Shown piece by piece: positions 1 through 9,490 of a DNA stretch of 40,652 bases (positions are counted from its first letter, which is position 1; every line of letters begins with the position of its first letter). This DNA comes from a bacterium. Its GTDB lineage: Bacteria > Patescibacteriota > Minisyncoccia > CAIUEV01. The translations under genes and the position numbers were made by a program. The DNA lies in contig JAJXZR010000047.1 of the NCBI GenBank assembly GCA_021779915.1, positions 1-40,652 on the forward strand, in the 5' to 3' direction. The notes under the pieces were generated by a model. The model saw only the letters and a list, made by a program, of their open reading frames with translations. It did no database searches and was not told the origin of the DNA.

Positions 1-23
1 TCCAGCATTAAAGCAGTTGCCGC

Positions 24-164
24 ATTATTCTAATTATACTAATTAATCTAAAAAAGAACCAAATACTAAGTACCAAAAAAGATAGGTGATAACAATATTT
101 TTTGATAATTAGGTTAATTTGGATTTTTTAGGTTAATTAGGTCAATTAGTATAATTAGAATAAT
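24..164. repeat. AT-rich palindromic repeat (family B core)
   Basis: 21-bp perfect arms 24-44 and 144-164 (ATTATTCTAATTATACTAATT); same core as spacers of the elements at 31556 and 32966. Confidence 0.85.
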
Positions 165-172
165 TTAAACCT

Positions 173-1027
173 ATGTTCGCCCTCGGTTTTGATATCGGCG
201 GTTCCAGCATTAAAGCAGTTGCCGCGGAGAATAAAAAGATTATTGCTTCCAAAATAGAAGTATTGCCCAAGAGTTTTCAAGGATTTCTAAAAGTGGCTAA
301 GGAAATGAAAAATGCCCTTGAAAAAGAACTTAAAAAAAAGGCTGAAGGAGCTGGATTTTCTTTTCCTGGTCCGATTGACAAAAAAAGAGAAAAAATTATT
401 GCCTGTCCCAATATTCCTTATCTTGCCAACAAGTCGATTTTAAAAATTCTAAAGAAAGAGCTTCAAATCTCCTCTATTAAAATTGAGCACGATATTCATT
501 GTTTTTTACTGGCTGAAAGGGAGTTTGGAGTTTCTAAAAAATACCAAAATGTTTTTTATTTAGCTATTGGAACTGGTTTGGGAGGAGCTTTTTCGATTGA
601 TGGAAAAATTGTACGTGGATTTCATGGCTCAGCCGGAGAATTCGGGCAGATGATTTTTAATTTAGAAAGAAAAGAAACGCTGGAGGATATTTGTTCCGGC
701 AAGTATATTGTCAAAAAACTGGGTATAGATGTTAGTACTGCGATAACAGAGGCAGAAAAGGGAAATGGAAAAGTACAAAAGGTATTTTCTGAGTTAGGCT
801 ATAACCTGGGTGTGGGGGTTGCCGGAGTTATCAATATTCTTGATCCGGAAGTTGTGTTTATAAGCGGAGGCATATCTACGGCAAGAAAATTCTTTGATTT
901 GGAAATGAGAAGAGCGATCCAAACTTTTGTTGTTTCGAAAAAGGCGAAAAAAACGAAAATCATTTTTAGCAAACTGGGGAGGTTCGGAGGAGCAATGGGG
1001 GCGGGCCTGATGGCAGTTGAAAGTTAA
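173..1027 (+). CDS. ROK family sugar kinase (glucokinase-like)
   Basis: N-terminal FDIGGSSIKA phosphate motif, GTGLGGA motif, ROK-like HGSAGEFGQ and CSGKY segments. Confidence 0.88.
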   Translation: MFALGFDIGGSSIKAVAAENKKIIASKIEVLPKSFQGFLKVAKEMKNALEKELKKKAEGAGFSFPGPIDKKREKIIACPNIPYLANKSILKILKKELQISSIKIEHDIHCFLLAEREFGVSKKYQNVFYLAIGTGLGGAFSIDGKIVRGFHGSAGEFGQMIFNLERKETLEDICSGKYIVKKLGIDVSTAITEAEKGNGKVQKVFSELGYNLGVGVAGVINILDPEVVFISGGISTARKFFDLEMRRAIQTFVVSKKAKKTKIIFSKLGRFGGAMGAGLMAVES

Positions 1028-1130
1028 AAGTGCAAAGTTAAAAGTTAAGGAGTCGCCTCAGGCGACAGGCAATTGAATGTGTGCGAAGCTCACACTTTAA
1101 TTTTGAATTTTGCACTTTTAACTTTTAATT
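1016..1130. repeat. Palindromic intergenic repeat with internal GTCGCCTCAGGCGAC and GTGTGCGAAGCTCACAC hairpins
   Basis: Outer arms TTGAAAGTTAAAAGTGCA / TGCACTTTTAACTTTTAA plus two GC hairpins, between convergent genes. Confidence 0.85.
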
Positions 1131-1826
1131 GTTCATTATCCATTCCATTTCGTTGTCATTTTCCAGATGACAAACTATTTCTGTTTCTCCTTCTGGCAAG
1201 CTTTCTGTGAATTTGCTGGGGTTTTTCATCCATCCAAGGCTGATCATATAATCAGAAGAATTGGATTCCTTTTTTTGCTTTTTTGTTAAATAGGTTAAAT
1301 ATTTTCTTTTATTGATTTTTTGTAAAAAAGATAGAATTAAAGGGATTATATTCCCTTTTTCGTAAAGTACTTTTTCTCGGCTAAAGCGTACGTGGGGGAT
1401 ATTAAACTTATCAGAAAGTTCAAGGGCGATTTTAAAATAAGGTGGAAAAAAGTGGACATATTCGTGAGAATTTAATCCGTCAGGAAGTTGTCCGAAGATT
1501 TCTTCGAACTTTTTTATTTGCCTTTCCCAGTCTTTTTTCACTTTCGTAATGTTATTTGCTCTGGAAAAAAAGTTTAAAGCAAACATAAAAGAACGCTTGA
1601 GAATACTAAATTCATCTTCTCTTTTGCTTTTGGGAAGTTCAAGGTGAATATCGAGTTTAACCTTTGAATCAAGTAGTTCGTGCGTTTCGTTATCTGAAAT
1701 TTTTCTGTCTACCATTACAGCTACACGATCAATTTTGTTTAGTCGGACAAGCTTGGCAATGTTATCGTTAGATTTTTTGTTTTTTCCGAAATCGTCCGCG
1801 GAAAAGACAATCTTTGTTCTTGACAT
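1125..1826 (-). CDS. YdjC/ChbG-like carbohydrate deacetylase family protein
   Basis: MSRTKIVFSADDFG start, HLELP and NSHEYVHFFP motifs; the ORF extends to 1946 but the start at 1826 fits the domain better. Confidence 0.7.
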   Translation of the reverse strand: MSRTKIVFSADDFGKNKKSNDNIAKLVRLNKIDRVAVMVDRKISDNETHELLDSKVKLDIHLELPKSKREDEFSILKRSFMFALNFFSRANNITKVKKDWERQIKKFEEIFGQLPDGLNSHEYVHFFPPYFKIALELSDKFNIPHVRFSREKVLYEKGNIIPLILSFLQKINKRKYLTYLTKKQKKESNSSDYMISLGWMKNPSKFTESLPEGETEIVCHLENDNEMEWIMNN

Positions 1827-2029
1827 AGGAGGTCGATTATTTTTTTCAAACCAATACATCTTCGAGTGTAAACGGAAAATTGTAATCTTGCGAATTTTTT
1901 GGTCGTTAATATAACTGTGGGGCGAATAATCTATTTGCCCCTGCAATTTGATTTTCGTTTTATCTTTTTTTTATAATTTTTTTATCTTAGTTATATTAAA
2001 CTTACGACATAAATTTTAATTTAAAGTTT

Positions 2030-2785
2030 ATGGAAATCACCAAAAAAGATTTAGAAGGTATGTTCAAGGCTCAAAGCGAAGATTTAAGAGGCGAAATAAA
2101 AGCTCAGGGAGAAGAATTGAGGAAAGAAATGAAGGTTCAAGGAGAAGAGCTAAGAAATGAAATGAATCTTATATTTGAAGTTCAGGATAATCATTTGACA
2201 AAGGAGTTAGACGAACGGTTCGAAACTCAAGATAATCGGTTAACAAAGGAGTTAGACGAACGGTTTGAAGTTCAAGATAATCGGTTAACAAAGGAGTTAG
2301 ACGAACGGTTTGAAGTTCAAGATAATCGGTTAACAAAGGAGTTAGACGAACGGTTTGAAGTTCAAGATAATCGGTTAGCAAAAGAACTAGACGAACGGTT
2401 TAAAACCCAGGATAACTATTTGAAAAAAGAACTAGACGAACGGTTCGAAACTCAAGATAATCGGTTAACAAAGGAGTTAGACGAACGGTTCGAAGTTCAA
2501 GATAATCGGTTTGAACAAAAAATGGACAATCGATTTAAGAACCAAGAAGAACTGTTCAAAACTCATACGGGAACTTTGTACGAAAAATTTCAATCCGATG
2601 TGGAGTTATTAGCCGAGATGGTAAAAGCTAATGGTGATAAGATTGAAGATGTCAGGGAAATGGTAGAAAAAAATACCGAAGACATTACGGAAATAAGAAT
2701 CGATATCAGTTTAATTAAAAATGAATTAAAGAACAAATTAGATAAAAGTGAATTTCAGGCTTGGAAAAAGGCTTATGCGAGTTAA
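2030..2785 (+). CDS. Coiled-coil protein with 15-residue tandem repeats (KELDERFEVQDNRLT)
   Basis: Continuous ORF; 8 units of 15 aa, charged heptad-like composition, no TM segment. Confidence 0.8.
   Translation: MEITKKDLEGMFKAQSEDLRGEIKAQGEELRKEMKVQGEELRNEMNLIFEVQDNHLTKELDERFETQDNRLTKELDERFEVQDNRLTKELDERFEVQDNRLTKELDERFEVQDNRLAKELDERFKTQDNYLKKELDERFETQDNRLTKELDERFEVQDNRFEQKMDNRFKNQEELFKTHTGTLYEKFQSDVELLAEMVKANGDKIEDVREMVEKNTEDITEIRIDISLIKNELKNKLDKSEFQAWKKAYAS
2165..2524 (+). repeat. Tandem repeat, 8 x 45 bp, in frame in the coiled-coil gene
   Basis: GACGAACGGTT recurs at 2210, 2255, 2300, 2345, 2390, 2435, 2480; several units are nucleotide-identical. Confidence 0.95.
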
Positions 2786-2847
2786 AAAGTCTTTGAAAAA
2801 AAGGTTATTCCCGTGTTTTTTAAGTTTTATAACTTTCAAGGCTTTTC

Positions 2848-4998
2848 TTAAAATATCATCGTTAAATTTACTCTTCCCATCTTGTCGATTTCTTTAACTT
2901 TAACTCTCACTTCGTCTCCTTCATTTAAGTATTTGCGAATATCCTCCACTCTTTCCTTGTCAGTAATTTGGGAAATATGAACCATTCCGTCTTTATTGGG
3001 AGTGAGTGAAATAAAAGCTCCGAAATCCATGATTTTAACAACTTTCCCAGTGTAAATTTCGCCAGCCTCAACTTCCTTGGTGATGCTTTTGATAATCTCA
3101 ATGGCTCGATTAAGTCCAGTTTCGTTGGCCGAAGCAACGCTGACAATTCCGGTTTGTTCAATATCGATGGAAGCACCTGTTTCATCAATGATTTCATTAA
3201 TTACTTTTCCTCCCGGTCCAATAACATCTCGAATTTTGTCTACCGGAATTTGAATAGTGGCAACCCGTGGAGCGTAAGGAGAAAGATTTTCTCGGTTTTT
3301 GGGGATTACTTTCAACATTTCTTCTTGAATCTTCGTTCTTGCTTTTGAAGATTTTTCAAAAGCTTCCTCGATCACTTCATAAGGTATACCTTTAAGTTTG
3401 ATATCCATTTGGATGGCGGTGACTCCTTCTTTTGTGCCGGCAATCTTAAAGTCCATGAAACCGGAAAAATCTTCCGTAGCACAGAGGTCGGTGAGGACGG
3501 TGTATTTCTCAGTTTCTTTATCGTACATAAGCCCCATAGCAATCCCAGTTACTGGTCTTTTAATTGGAACTCCGGCGTCCATTAAAGCTAGAGTGCTTCC
3601 ACAGACGCTCGCCATAGAAGTCGATCCGTCGCTAGACATAATTTCAGTCTGCATCATTATGGTGTAAGGAAATATTTCTTTTTCCGGCATTACTGGTTCA
3701 AGGGCTTTTTCTCCGAGGGCTCCGTGACCTACTTCTCTTCTTCCTGGACCTCGAAGTGGACGGCATTCTCCGACTGAAAAAGGAGGGAAGCTGTAGTAGT
3801 GGATGTAACTTTTTTTAGTGTCGACTTCGTCAATCATTCCATCGAGAATGAGCGAATCTCCGGGAGCCCCCAGTGTTGTGAGGGTTAACCCTTGGGTCCA
3901 TCCGCGAGCAAAAATAGATGATCCATGAGTGCGTGGAAGAACCCCCACTTCAATTTGAAGGGGTCTAATCTCTTCAATCGCTCTTTTATCAACCCTCTTT
4001 CCTTCTTTGTTAAAAAGATTCCTTACTTCTTCCTTGAAAATTTTATCAATGGCTTCACTAAAGATTGAAGTGTTGCCTTCCGGCTTTTCAGTGTGGGTAG
4101 AGTTGTACTCGACCATCAAATTTTCAATGTTCTCTTTTTTGAGTGTCAATGTTTCAGTATCAAACCATTTTTTATCGTTGAATGTCCCAACGATTTCTTT
4201 GATTTTTTCCCCCAGAACTTTTTTAACTAATTCTAAAATTTCAGGATCAATCGTGTGCAGAGGCACTTCCCTCTTTTCTTTTCCAGCTTTGGCTTGAAAT
4301 TCTTCCACAAGGGCGATTACTTTTTTGGATTCCTCCTGGGCAAGTTTGATGGCTTCTTTTACTTTTTCTTCAGGGACTTCTTTAGCGCCCGCCTCTATCA
4401 TGGCAATCTTTCCTTCTTTGGTGGTCGCTACAGTCAGGTTTAGCTTGTTATTTCCATTTTCAGTGAGTTTTGGATTGATTACAAGTTTTTCATCAATAAG
4501 ACCGATTTTAACTGCTCCCAGAGTGGTTTCAAAGGGAATATCTGAGATTGCCAGGGCAGCACTTCCAGCGACTAGTGCTAAGAAATCAGGATCACTCTCC
4601 TTGTCAAAACTGAGGGCAGTGATTATGATTTGAACTTCGTTACGCATTCCATCAGGAAAAAGCGGTCTAATGCTGCGGTCAAGCACTCTTCCCGTGAGAA
4701 CGGAATCATCAGAAGGCTTGCCCTTTCTCTTCATAAAACGGCTTCCACGAACTTTTCCGGCAGCATAGTGGTTTTCTTCATAGTCAACCGTTAGAGGAAA
4801 AAAATCCAATCCCTCTCTTGCTTCTTGGCTCATGACTGCCGTTCCTAAAAAGACAGAATCTCCATAAGTGACCAGCACAGACCCATTGGCTTGGTTAGCC
4901 AGTCTTCCAGTTTCAAGAGTCAATTCTCTCCCCCCAATTTCCGCTGAAACTCTAATAGGGTTCACAAAAGACCCGAGATTTTTTTCTTTGTTCTCCAT
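2848..4998 (-). CDS. pnp: Polyribonucleotide nucleotidyltransferase (PNPase)
   Basis: Two RNase PH domains, FFPLTVDYEE, GSRFMKRKGKPSD, KH (GPGGKVINEI) and C-terminal S1 domain. Confidence 0.97.
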   Translation of the reverse strand: MENKEKNLGSFVNPIRVSAEIGGRELTLETGRLANQANGSVLVTYGDSVFLGTAVMSQEAREGLDFFPLTVDYEENHYAAGKVRGSRFMKRKGKPSDDSVLTGRVLDRSIRPLFPDGMRNEVQIIITALSFDKESDPDFLALVAGSAALAISDIPFETTLGAVKIGLIDEKLVINPKLTENGNNKLNLTVATTKEGKIAMIEAGAKEVPEEKVKEAIKLAQEESKKVIALVEEFQAKAGKEKREVPLHTIDPEILELVKKVLGEKIKEIVGTFNDKKWFDTETLTLKKENIENLMVEYNSTHTEKPEGNTSIFSEAIDKIFKEEVRNLFNKEGKRVDKRAIEEIRPLQIEVGVLPRTHGSSIFARGWTQGLTLTTLGAPGDSLILDGMIDEVDTKKSYIHYYSFPPFSVGECRPLRGPGRREVGHGALGEKALEPVMPEKEIFPYTIMMQTEIMSSDGSTSMASVCGSTLALMDAGVPIKRPVTGIAMGLMYDKETEKYTVLTDLCATEDFSGFMDFKIAGTKEGVTAIQMDIKLKGIPYEVIEEAFEKSSKARTKIQEEMLKVIPKNRENLSPYAPRVATIQIPVDKIRDVIGPGGKVINEIIDETGASIDIEQTGIVSVASANETGLNRAIEIIKSITKEVEAGEIYTGKVVKIMDFGAFISLTPNKDGMVHISQITDKERVEDIRKYLNEGDEVRVKVKEIDKMGRVNLTMIF

Positions 4999-5191
4999 TA
5001 CTTTAGTTTAAATAAATTAAAATCGAGTAATGGGGAGGTGAGTGAGTAAATAATAATAAATAAAATTTACATTGTACTCATTACCATTTACTACTTACCA
5101 GCATTACCGATATAAATTGGGAGCTATCAAAAATGCTATCAACAAATGAAACAGACAAACACCGCAACTTAACATTCTAACAATCCCAGTC

Positions 5192-5461
5192 CTATCTCTG
5201 TTTTAGCTTAAGGTTTTTGGTGGTTTTCATGTAAAGATCTTCGTTGGTGTGCTTCAAATATTCCAGCATTTTTCTCCTTCTGACTACCATTTTAAGAAGA
5301 CCGCGTCTTGAATGTTTGTCTTTATTGTTGCCTTTCAGGTGTTCAGAAAGACGCTCAATCCTTTCTGTAAGAAGGCTTACCTGAACAGCGGCACTGCCAG
5401 TGTCGGTTTGGTGAGTTGCTGATTTCCCAATGATTTTCTGTTTAGTTTCCTTGTTTAACAT
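5192..5461 (-). CDS. rpsO: 30S ribosomal protein S15
   Basis: 89 aa, TGSAAVQVSLLTERI, HLKGNNKDKHSRRGLLKMV; classic rpsO-pnp order. Confidence 0.96.
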   Translation of the reverse strand: MLNKETKQKIIGKSATHQTDTGSAAVQVSLLTERIERLSEHLKGNNKDKHSRRGLLKMVVRRRKMLEYLKHTNEDLYMKTTKNLKLKQR

Positions 5462-5562
5462 TTTCTTTACTACATTTAACGGCTTAATATCAATTTCTTT
5501 GTAACACAGGTTTTTTTATAAGTCTAAAAAATGATAAAAGGTAAGATTATTAACGTTGTTCT

Positions 5563-5693
5563 CCTCACTGTCTTTTTGAATTTATCTAAAACTTGGAAAT
5601 TGCATTTTAAAAAATAGGGGATTTCCTATAAAAAAATCATAGTTTTTAAAATGCAATTTCCAAGTTTTAGATAAATTCAAAAAGACAGTGAGG
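5563..5693. repeat. 51-bp perfect inverted repeat with a 29-nt spacer
   Basis: Arms 5563-5613 and 5643-5693 (CCTCACTGTCTTTTTGAATTTATCTAAAACTTGGAAATTGCATTTTAAAAA) are exact reverse complements. Confidence 0.95.
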
Positions 5694-5828
5694 GAACGGA
5701 AGAATAACTTTATAAACTTTATAAACTTTATAACTTGATAAACTAATGTAGACTTTCCTTTTTTTTTACTTTATCATACTAATAGTTAAAGTAGTGTTTT
5801 TTGATTTTAGAAACATAAAAATAAAGTC

Positions 5829-8039
5829 GTGGATAATAATACAAAAACTGATCAGACAGGCTCAGAAAAGGACAAGGCTCTCAATTTGGAGGATGTTTCG
5901 ATTAATACTATGAAGAGCGATATTGCCAAAGCGGAGGGAAAAGATGGTGGCTGGTTTGATTTTCTTTCTAAACACAAGGAAAACAAAACTGGTCAGCCGT
6001 TATCTAAAAAGGAGGATGAAGAAAAGAAGGAGATTGTTTTTGAAACCAAGCCAGATAATTTGCCCATTTCAGACCCGGCTAATTCAGAAACAAAAATAGT
6101 TGAAGAAGATGCGGGGGTTAAAGAAATTGAAAACTCCGATGTTACGTTAAAAGATGAATTGCAAGGCAATATCAATGAGCTGTCCAAAGTTTTAACTCAA
6201 AACAAAACAATCGAAGATACAAATCTCGATAATCCATTGCCAACTGGCAGCTTAGAAGAAAAAATAAAAGCGGTAGAAGGAATCAATTCAGAAAACCCTT
6301 CCGAAGAAACTGAGAATGACGATAGCCAAAATTCAACAGAAGATTCTTTAAACAATGAACTTGAGGCTTTTAAAAAGGAAATAGAGAAAGAAAACTCGGA
6401 TGAAAAACCTTCTGAGATTATTCCAGAAAATCTGCCTGTAGTCGAAAACGCAACTATTCCATCTCTATCCTCATTTTTTCCTTCTAAAAATGCGGAAGAA
6501 AAACCAACGGTCTTGGAAGCTGAAAATCAAAAAGAGTCAACAAACAAATTAGCGGAAGCTTTAAATAAAAATATTAACGAAAACTATTTAGAAAAAAGTG
6601 AAGCCGAATTAGTTGATGAAAAAGGAGAAAAAAAAGAAAAATCAATTATAGAATTTAAAGGAAACCTTGAACCTGACAAAAAAGAATCTTCGAATCAAGA
6701 ATCCGCTCCTCTAGATTCCTTTCTCAAGGGGGGCAGTATTGGAAATGACATGGAGGAACCAGAAAAAAAACAGGAAAAATCGGATGAAAGTCCCCTACCT
6801 CTTGAACTCAAAAAATTTACTTTGGAGGATGAAGACAAAGCTGAAAAGGAACAAAAAGTCAATACGATCAGCCCTTTTAGGGGTGATGGATTGGCGGGAA
6901 CCGTCGTTAATGCCAGTGAAGAAAATCCATTTTCAGCGCACCTTGATCCTCGAGAAAGAGAAGGGTCTTCTCTTCTTCAAAAAGTTGAATCTGCAATCAA
7001 CTACTCTGCTTCTCCTGATTTTGCCAAGGAAAGAGAAGCTGGGGAAAAGTTAACTCAAGAAATAAAAGAAGGGACGAAAGTTGTTGACCTAAAAGGGAAA
7101 AGTGTTGTGGCAGACAGTTCTTCCAATAAAAAGAAATATATTTTTATAGGTGTTGGAGTTTTTGGAATAATATTTGTTTTTATTGTCTTGTTCCTGATTT
7201 TTGGTGCGGGGAAAAGCTCTAATTCTCCGATCGCTGACAATAAAAATTTAAATACGAATGCAAACGGAAATATTAATACAAACGCCAATAAAGTGGTAAA
7301 ACCGATACCAATTAATGATAATGTTGATACAACACCAAAAATTGCCATTCAAAAAGTAATATTAAATGTTGAAAGCAAGGTTGTAAATAGTCCGCAGGAG
7401 CTGACAAAAGTAGTTGAGAGTTACAAGAGCGGAACAGCTGTATCGAAACTGACACAAATCGTTTTTGCCAAGTCAAATGGAAGTTCTCTGTCCTTGGCCG
7501 ATCTTGATTTGGACTTAGGAATAAAAATTCCAATCAAGATAATCCCTAACCCGGAAACCGTGCCAGCCCTGTTTTTTGTAGATTATTTCAATAAAGGCAA
7601 TGTTTTTGGATTGATTATCCCAACTGAAAATCGGGATGAAACTTTGTTTTCCGCGATGAGTGATTGGGAGCCGACAATGGTCAGTGATTTGAAGCCACTT
7701 TGGGACGGATATACAATCGACAATCAAAATGGTTATTTTGCCAACAGTAAACTCTTTACTAATTCAAGATACGCTCTTATCGACAAAAAAACGGGAATGT
7801 CACTTGATTACGTGATAAATGGAGGAAATATTTTCATTACTTTCGGGCGGTACAGCATGCAGGCTCTTAATAAGGAATTCATCGGAGTAAACAAAACGGT
7901 TAACAGTGGTATAAAATGGGAGGCTTCATCAGGAAGTGATTCGACGAGCTCAAGTGATGGTGCCAATATTGGGAGCAACTCTAATTTGAACGGTAGTGAC
8001 GACGTTAATAAAAATGCCAATACGAATAATGGAAATTAA
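5829..8039 (+). CDS. Large acidic single-TM protein of unknown function
   Basis: GTG start; long E/K/N/S-rich N-terminal region, TM segment YIFIGVGVFGIIFVFIVLFLIFG, N-rich linker, globular C-terminal domain. Confidence 0.7.
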   Translation: MDNNTKTDQTGSEKDKALNLEDVSINTMKSDIAKAEGKDGGWFDFLSKHKENKTGQPLSKKEDEEKKEIVFETKPDNLPISDPANSETKIVEEDAGVKEIENSDVTLKDELQGNINELSKVLTQNKTIEDTNLDNPLPTGSLEEKIKAVEGINSENPSEETENDDSQNSTEDSLNNELEAFKKEIEKENSDEKPSEIIPENLPVVENATIPSLSSFFPSKNAEEKPTVLEAENQKESTNKLAEALNKNINENYLEKSEAELVDEKGEKKEKSIIEFKGNLEPDKKESSNQESAPLDSFLKGGSIGNDMEEPEKKQEKSDESPLPLELKKFTLEDEDKAEKEQKVNTISPFRGDGLAGTVVNASEENPFSAHLDPREREGSSLLQKVESAINYSASPDFAKEREAGEKLTQEIKEGTKVVDLKGKSVVADSSSNKKKYIFIGVGVFGIIFVFIVLFLIFGAGKSSNSPIADNKNLNTNANGNINTNANKVVKPIPINDNVDTTPKIAIQKVILNVESKVVNSPQELTKVVESYKSGTAVSKLTQIVFAKSNGSSLSLADLDLDLGIKIPIKIIPNPETVPALFFVDYFNKGNVFGLIIPTENRDETLFSAMSDWEPTMVSDLKPLWDGYTIDNQNGYFANSKLFTNSRYALIDKKTGMSLDYVINGGNIFITFGRYSMQALNKEFIGVNKTVNSGIKWEASSGSDSTSSSDGANIGSNSNLNGSDDVNKNANTNNGN

Positions 8040-8068
8040 TTTTATAACAATTTTTATAAGCTGATTCA

Positions 8069-9436
8069 ATGAAAAAAATAAAAAAAATATACATTTTACC
8101 GTTTTTACTTTTGCTTATCCCTGTTTTAATTAAAGCCACAACAATCCTGGGAATAAATGATGAATTTCTTTGGGTAGGCAACAATACTTATAATACGGGA
8201 GACAGCGGTGATCCTTCGGTTGGGATGATCAAGCTTTCTGGAAAAGGCTATAGTGTTAATTTGGAAGACGAAGCGTCTGGTACGAGAGTTCTAACGGGAG
8301 AAGCCTGGATTGGGGTCGGTTCAAATGACGACAAAGTAGGCTCTTTCTATCCAGAAGAAGCGGATAGTCCTTCTATCGGATGGCTTAGGTTTAATCAAGG
8401 GGTGCCGGCAAATTGCACTAATCTTGATTCCAGCGATCCTAATGGTTGTCACCCCGTTACCTGGATTAGAAGAAATGGAGCCGCTAAAGACAGCCTTGAA
8501 GGATATCTTTCTGGGTGGGCAAAATTTGATATTGGGAAAGATGCTTTGGGTACGTCTTATCCAGAGACATGGGTTCATTTTAAGACTCCCCTTGATATTT
8601 CTGGTTTTGACTGTAACACTAATGGCAAACCTTCACAAGGAAATAATTATTACGTTTGCACAGATAGTTCAGGAGCCTTTTTTGGCTACGCTTGGAGCTC
8701 TGGTCTTCCTTCGTCTTCACGGACAGATAATCCAGGGTTTGGTTGGATTGGTTTTTCGCGTGCCGGAACAATTGTTCCCGGGGAGACCACGGATATAGTT
8801 TCTGACAGTAGTTGCTATATTCTAAATGATCTTCCTGGCAGTTCAATCTGCGGGAGTCCTGGGGTTTCTACTACGGCCAACCTTTTTGCTAATTTTATAG
8901 ATAATAGCGTTAACACAAATAACTATGATTATCAATGGGACTGCAATGGATCGGGGAGTTATACCCCAGGAGGACAAACTCAACAATGTACGTATTCCCC
9001 TTCTTCAAATACAACTTACATTCCAAAGCTACAAGTTAAGCCAAAAAGTGGAACGACATGGGCAGATTGTTCCTCTTCAACCAGCATGATTAAATATTAT
9101 ACAGGAAAAAGTTGCCAAGTGGTTGTTAAGGATATTGACAATAGTAATAATAATAGCGTTGTGAACCCTTATAACTCTAGTTCAACAATCTATATTGAAA
9201 AGGAAATGGAAGCAAAGATTGTCAGGCAATGTGTCCTTGGAGGAACGGTCGTTTGGAGTCAACCTCAGAATGGAAAAATTACCAGCTATCCTGATAAATG
9301 GACAATGAGAACAACTTTTAATCCGGCAGGAGATGGAAAAATTGGAGCTATCGTCAAAAATGTTTTGGGTGGTGGAGATGTAACTTGTTCAGAAGCAATT
9401 GTCAGAGTGAGAGATAAAGTGAAATGGGGACTATAA
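8069..9436 (+). CDS. Secreted protein of unknown function, paralogue of the product of 24797..26113
   Basis: Signal peptide; GWLRFNQGVP, GYLSGWAKFDIG, TWVHFKTP, YYVCTDSSGAFFGYAWSSG, GFGWIGFS; ends KVKWGL. Confidence 0.8.
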   Translation: MKKIKKIYILPFLLLLIPVLIKATTILGINDEFLWVGNNTYNTGDSGDPSVGMIKLSGKGYSVNLEDEASGTRVLTGEAWIGVGSNDDKVGSFYPEEADSPSIGWLRFNQGVPANCTNLDSSDPNGCHPVTWIRRNGAAKDSLEGYLSGWAKFDIGKDALGTSYPETWVHFKTPLDISGFDCNTNGKPSQGNNYYVCTDSSGAFFGYAWSSGLPSSSRTDNPGFGWIGFSRAGTIVPGETTDIVSDSSCYILNDLPGSSICGSPGVSTTANLFANFIDNSVNTNNYDYQWDCNGSGSYTPGGQTQQCTYSPSSNTTYIPKLQVKPKSGTTWADCSSSTSMIKYYTGKSCQVVVKDIDNSNNNSVVNPYNSSSTIYIEKEMEAKIVRQCVLGGTVVWSQPQNGKITSYPDKWTMRTTFNPAGDGKIGAIVKNVLGGGDVTCSEAIVRVRDKVKWGL

Positions 9437-9490
9437 AATGGTTAAAAGTATAAAGTTGAAAGTTTGAATTTCAAAATTGATAACCCCCCT

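Noticed and set aside
2169-2381. Antisense ORF MLTDYLELQTVRLTPL repeats
   Set aside because: Shadow ORF on the opposite strand of the 45-bp tandem repeat; no independent coding evidence.
3154-4633. Several plus-strand ORFs opposite pnp
   Set aside because: Antisense to a clearly conserved gene with no recognisable motifs.
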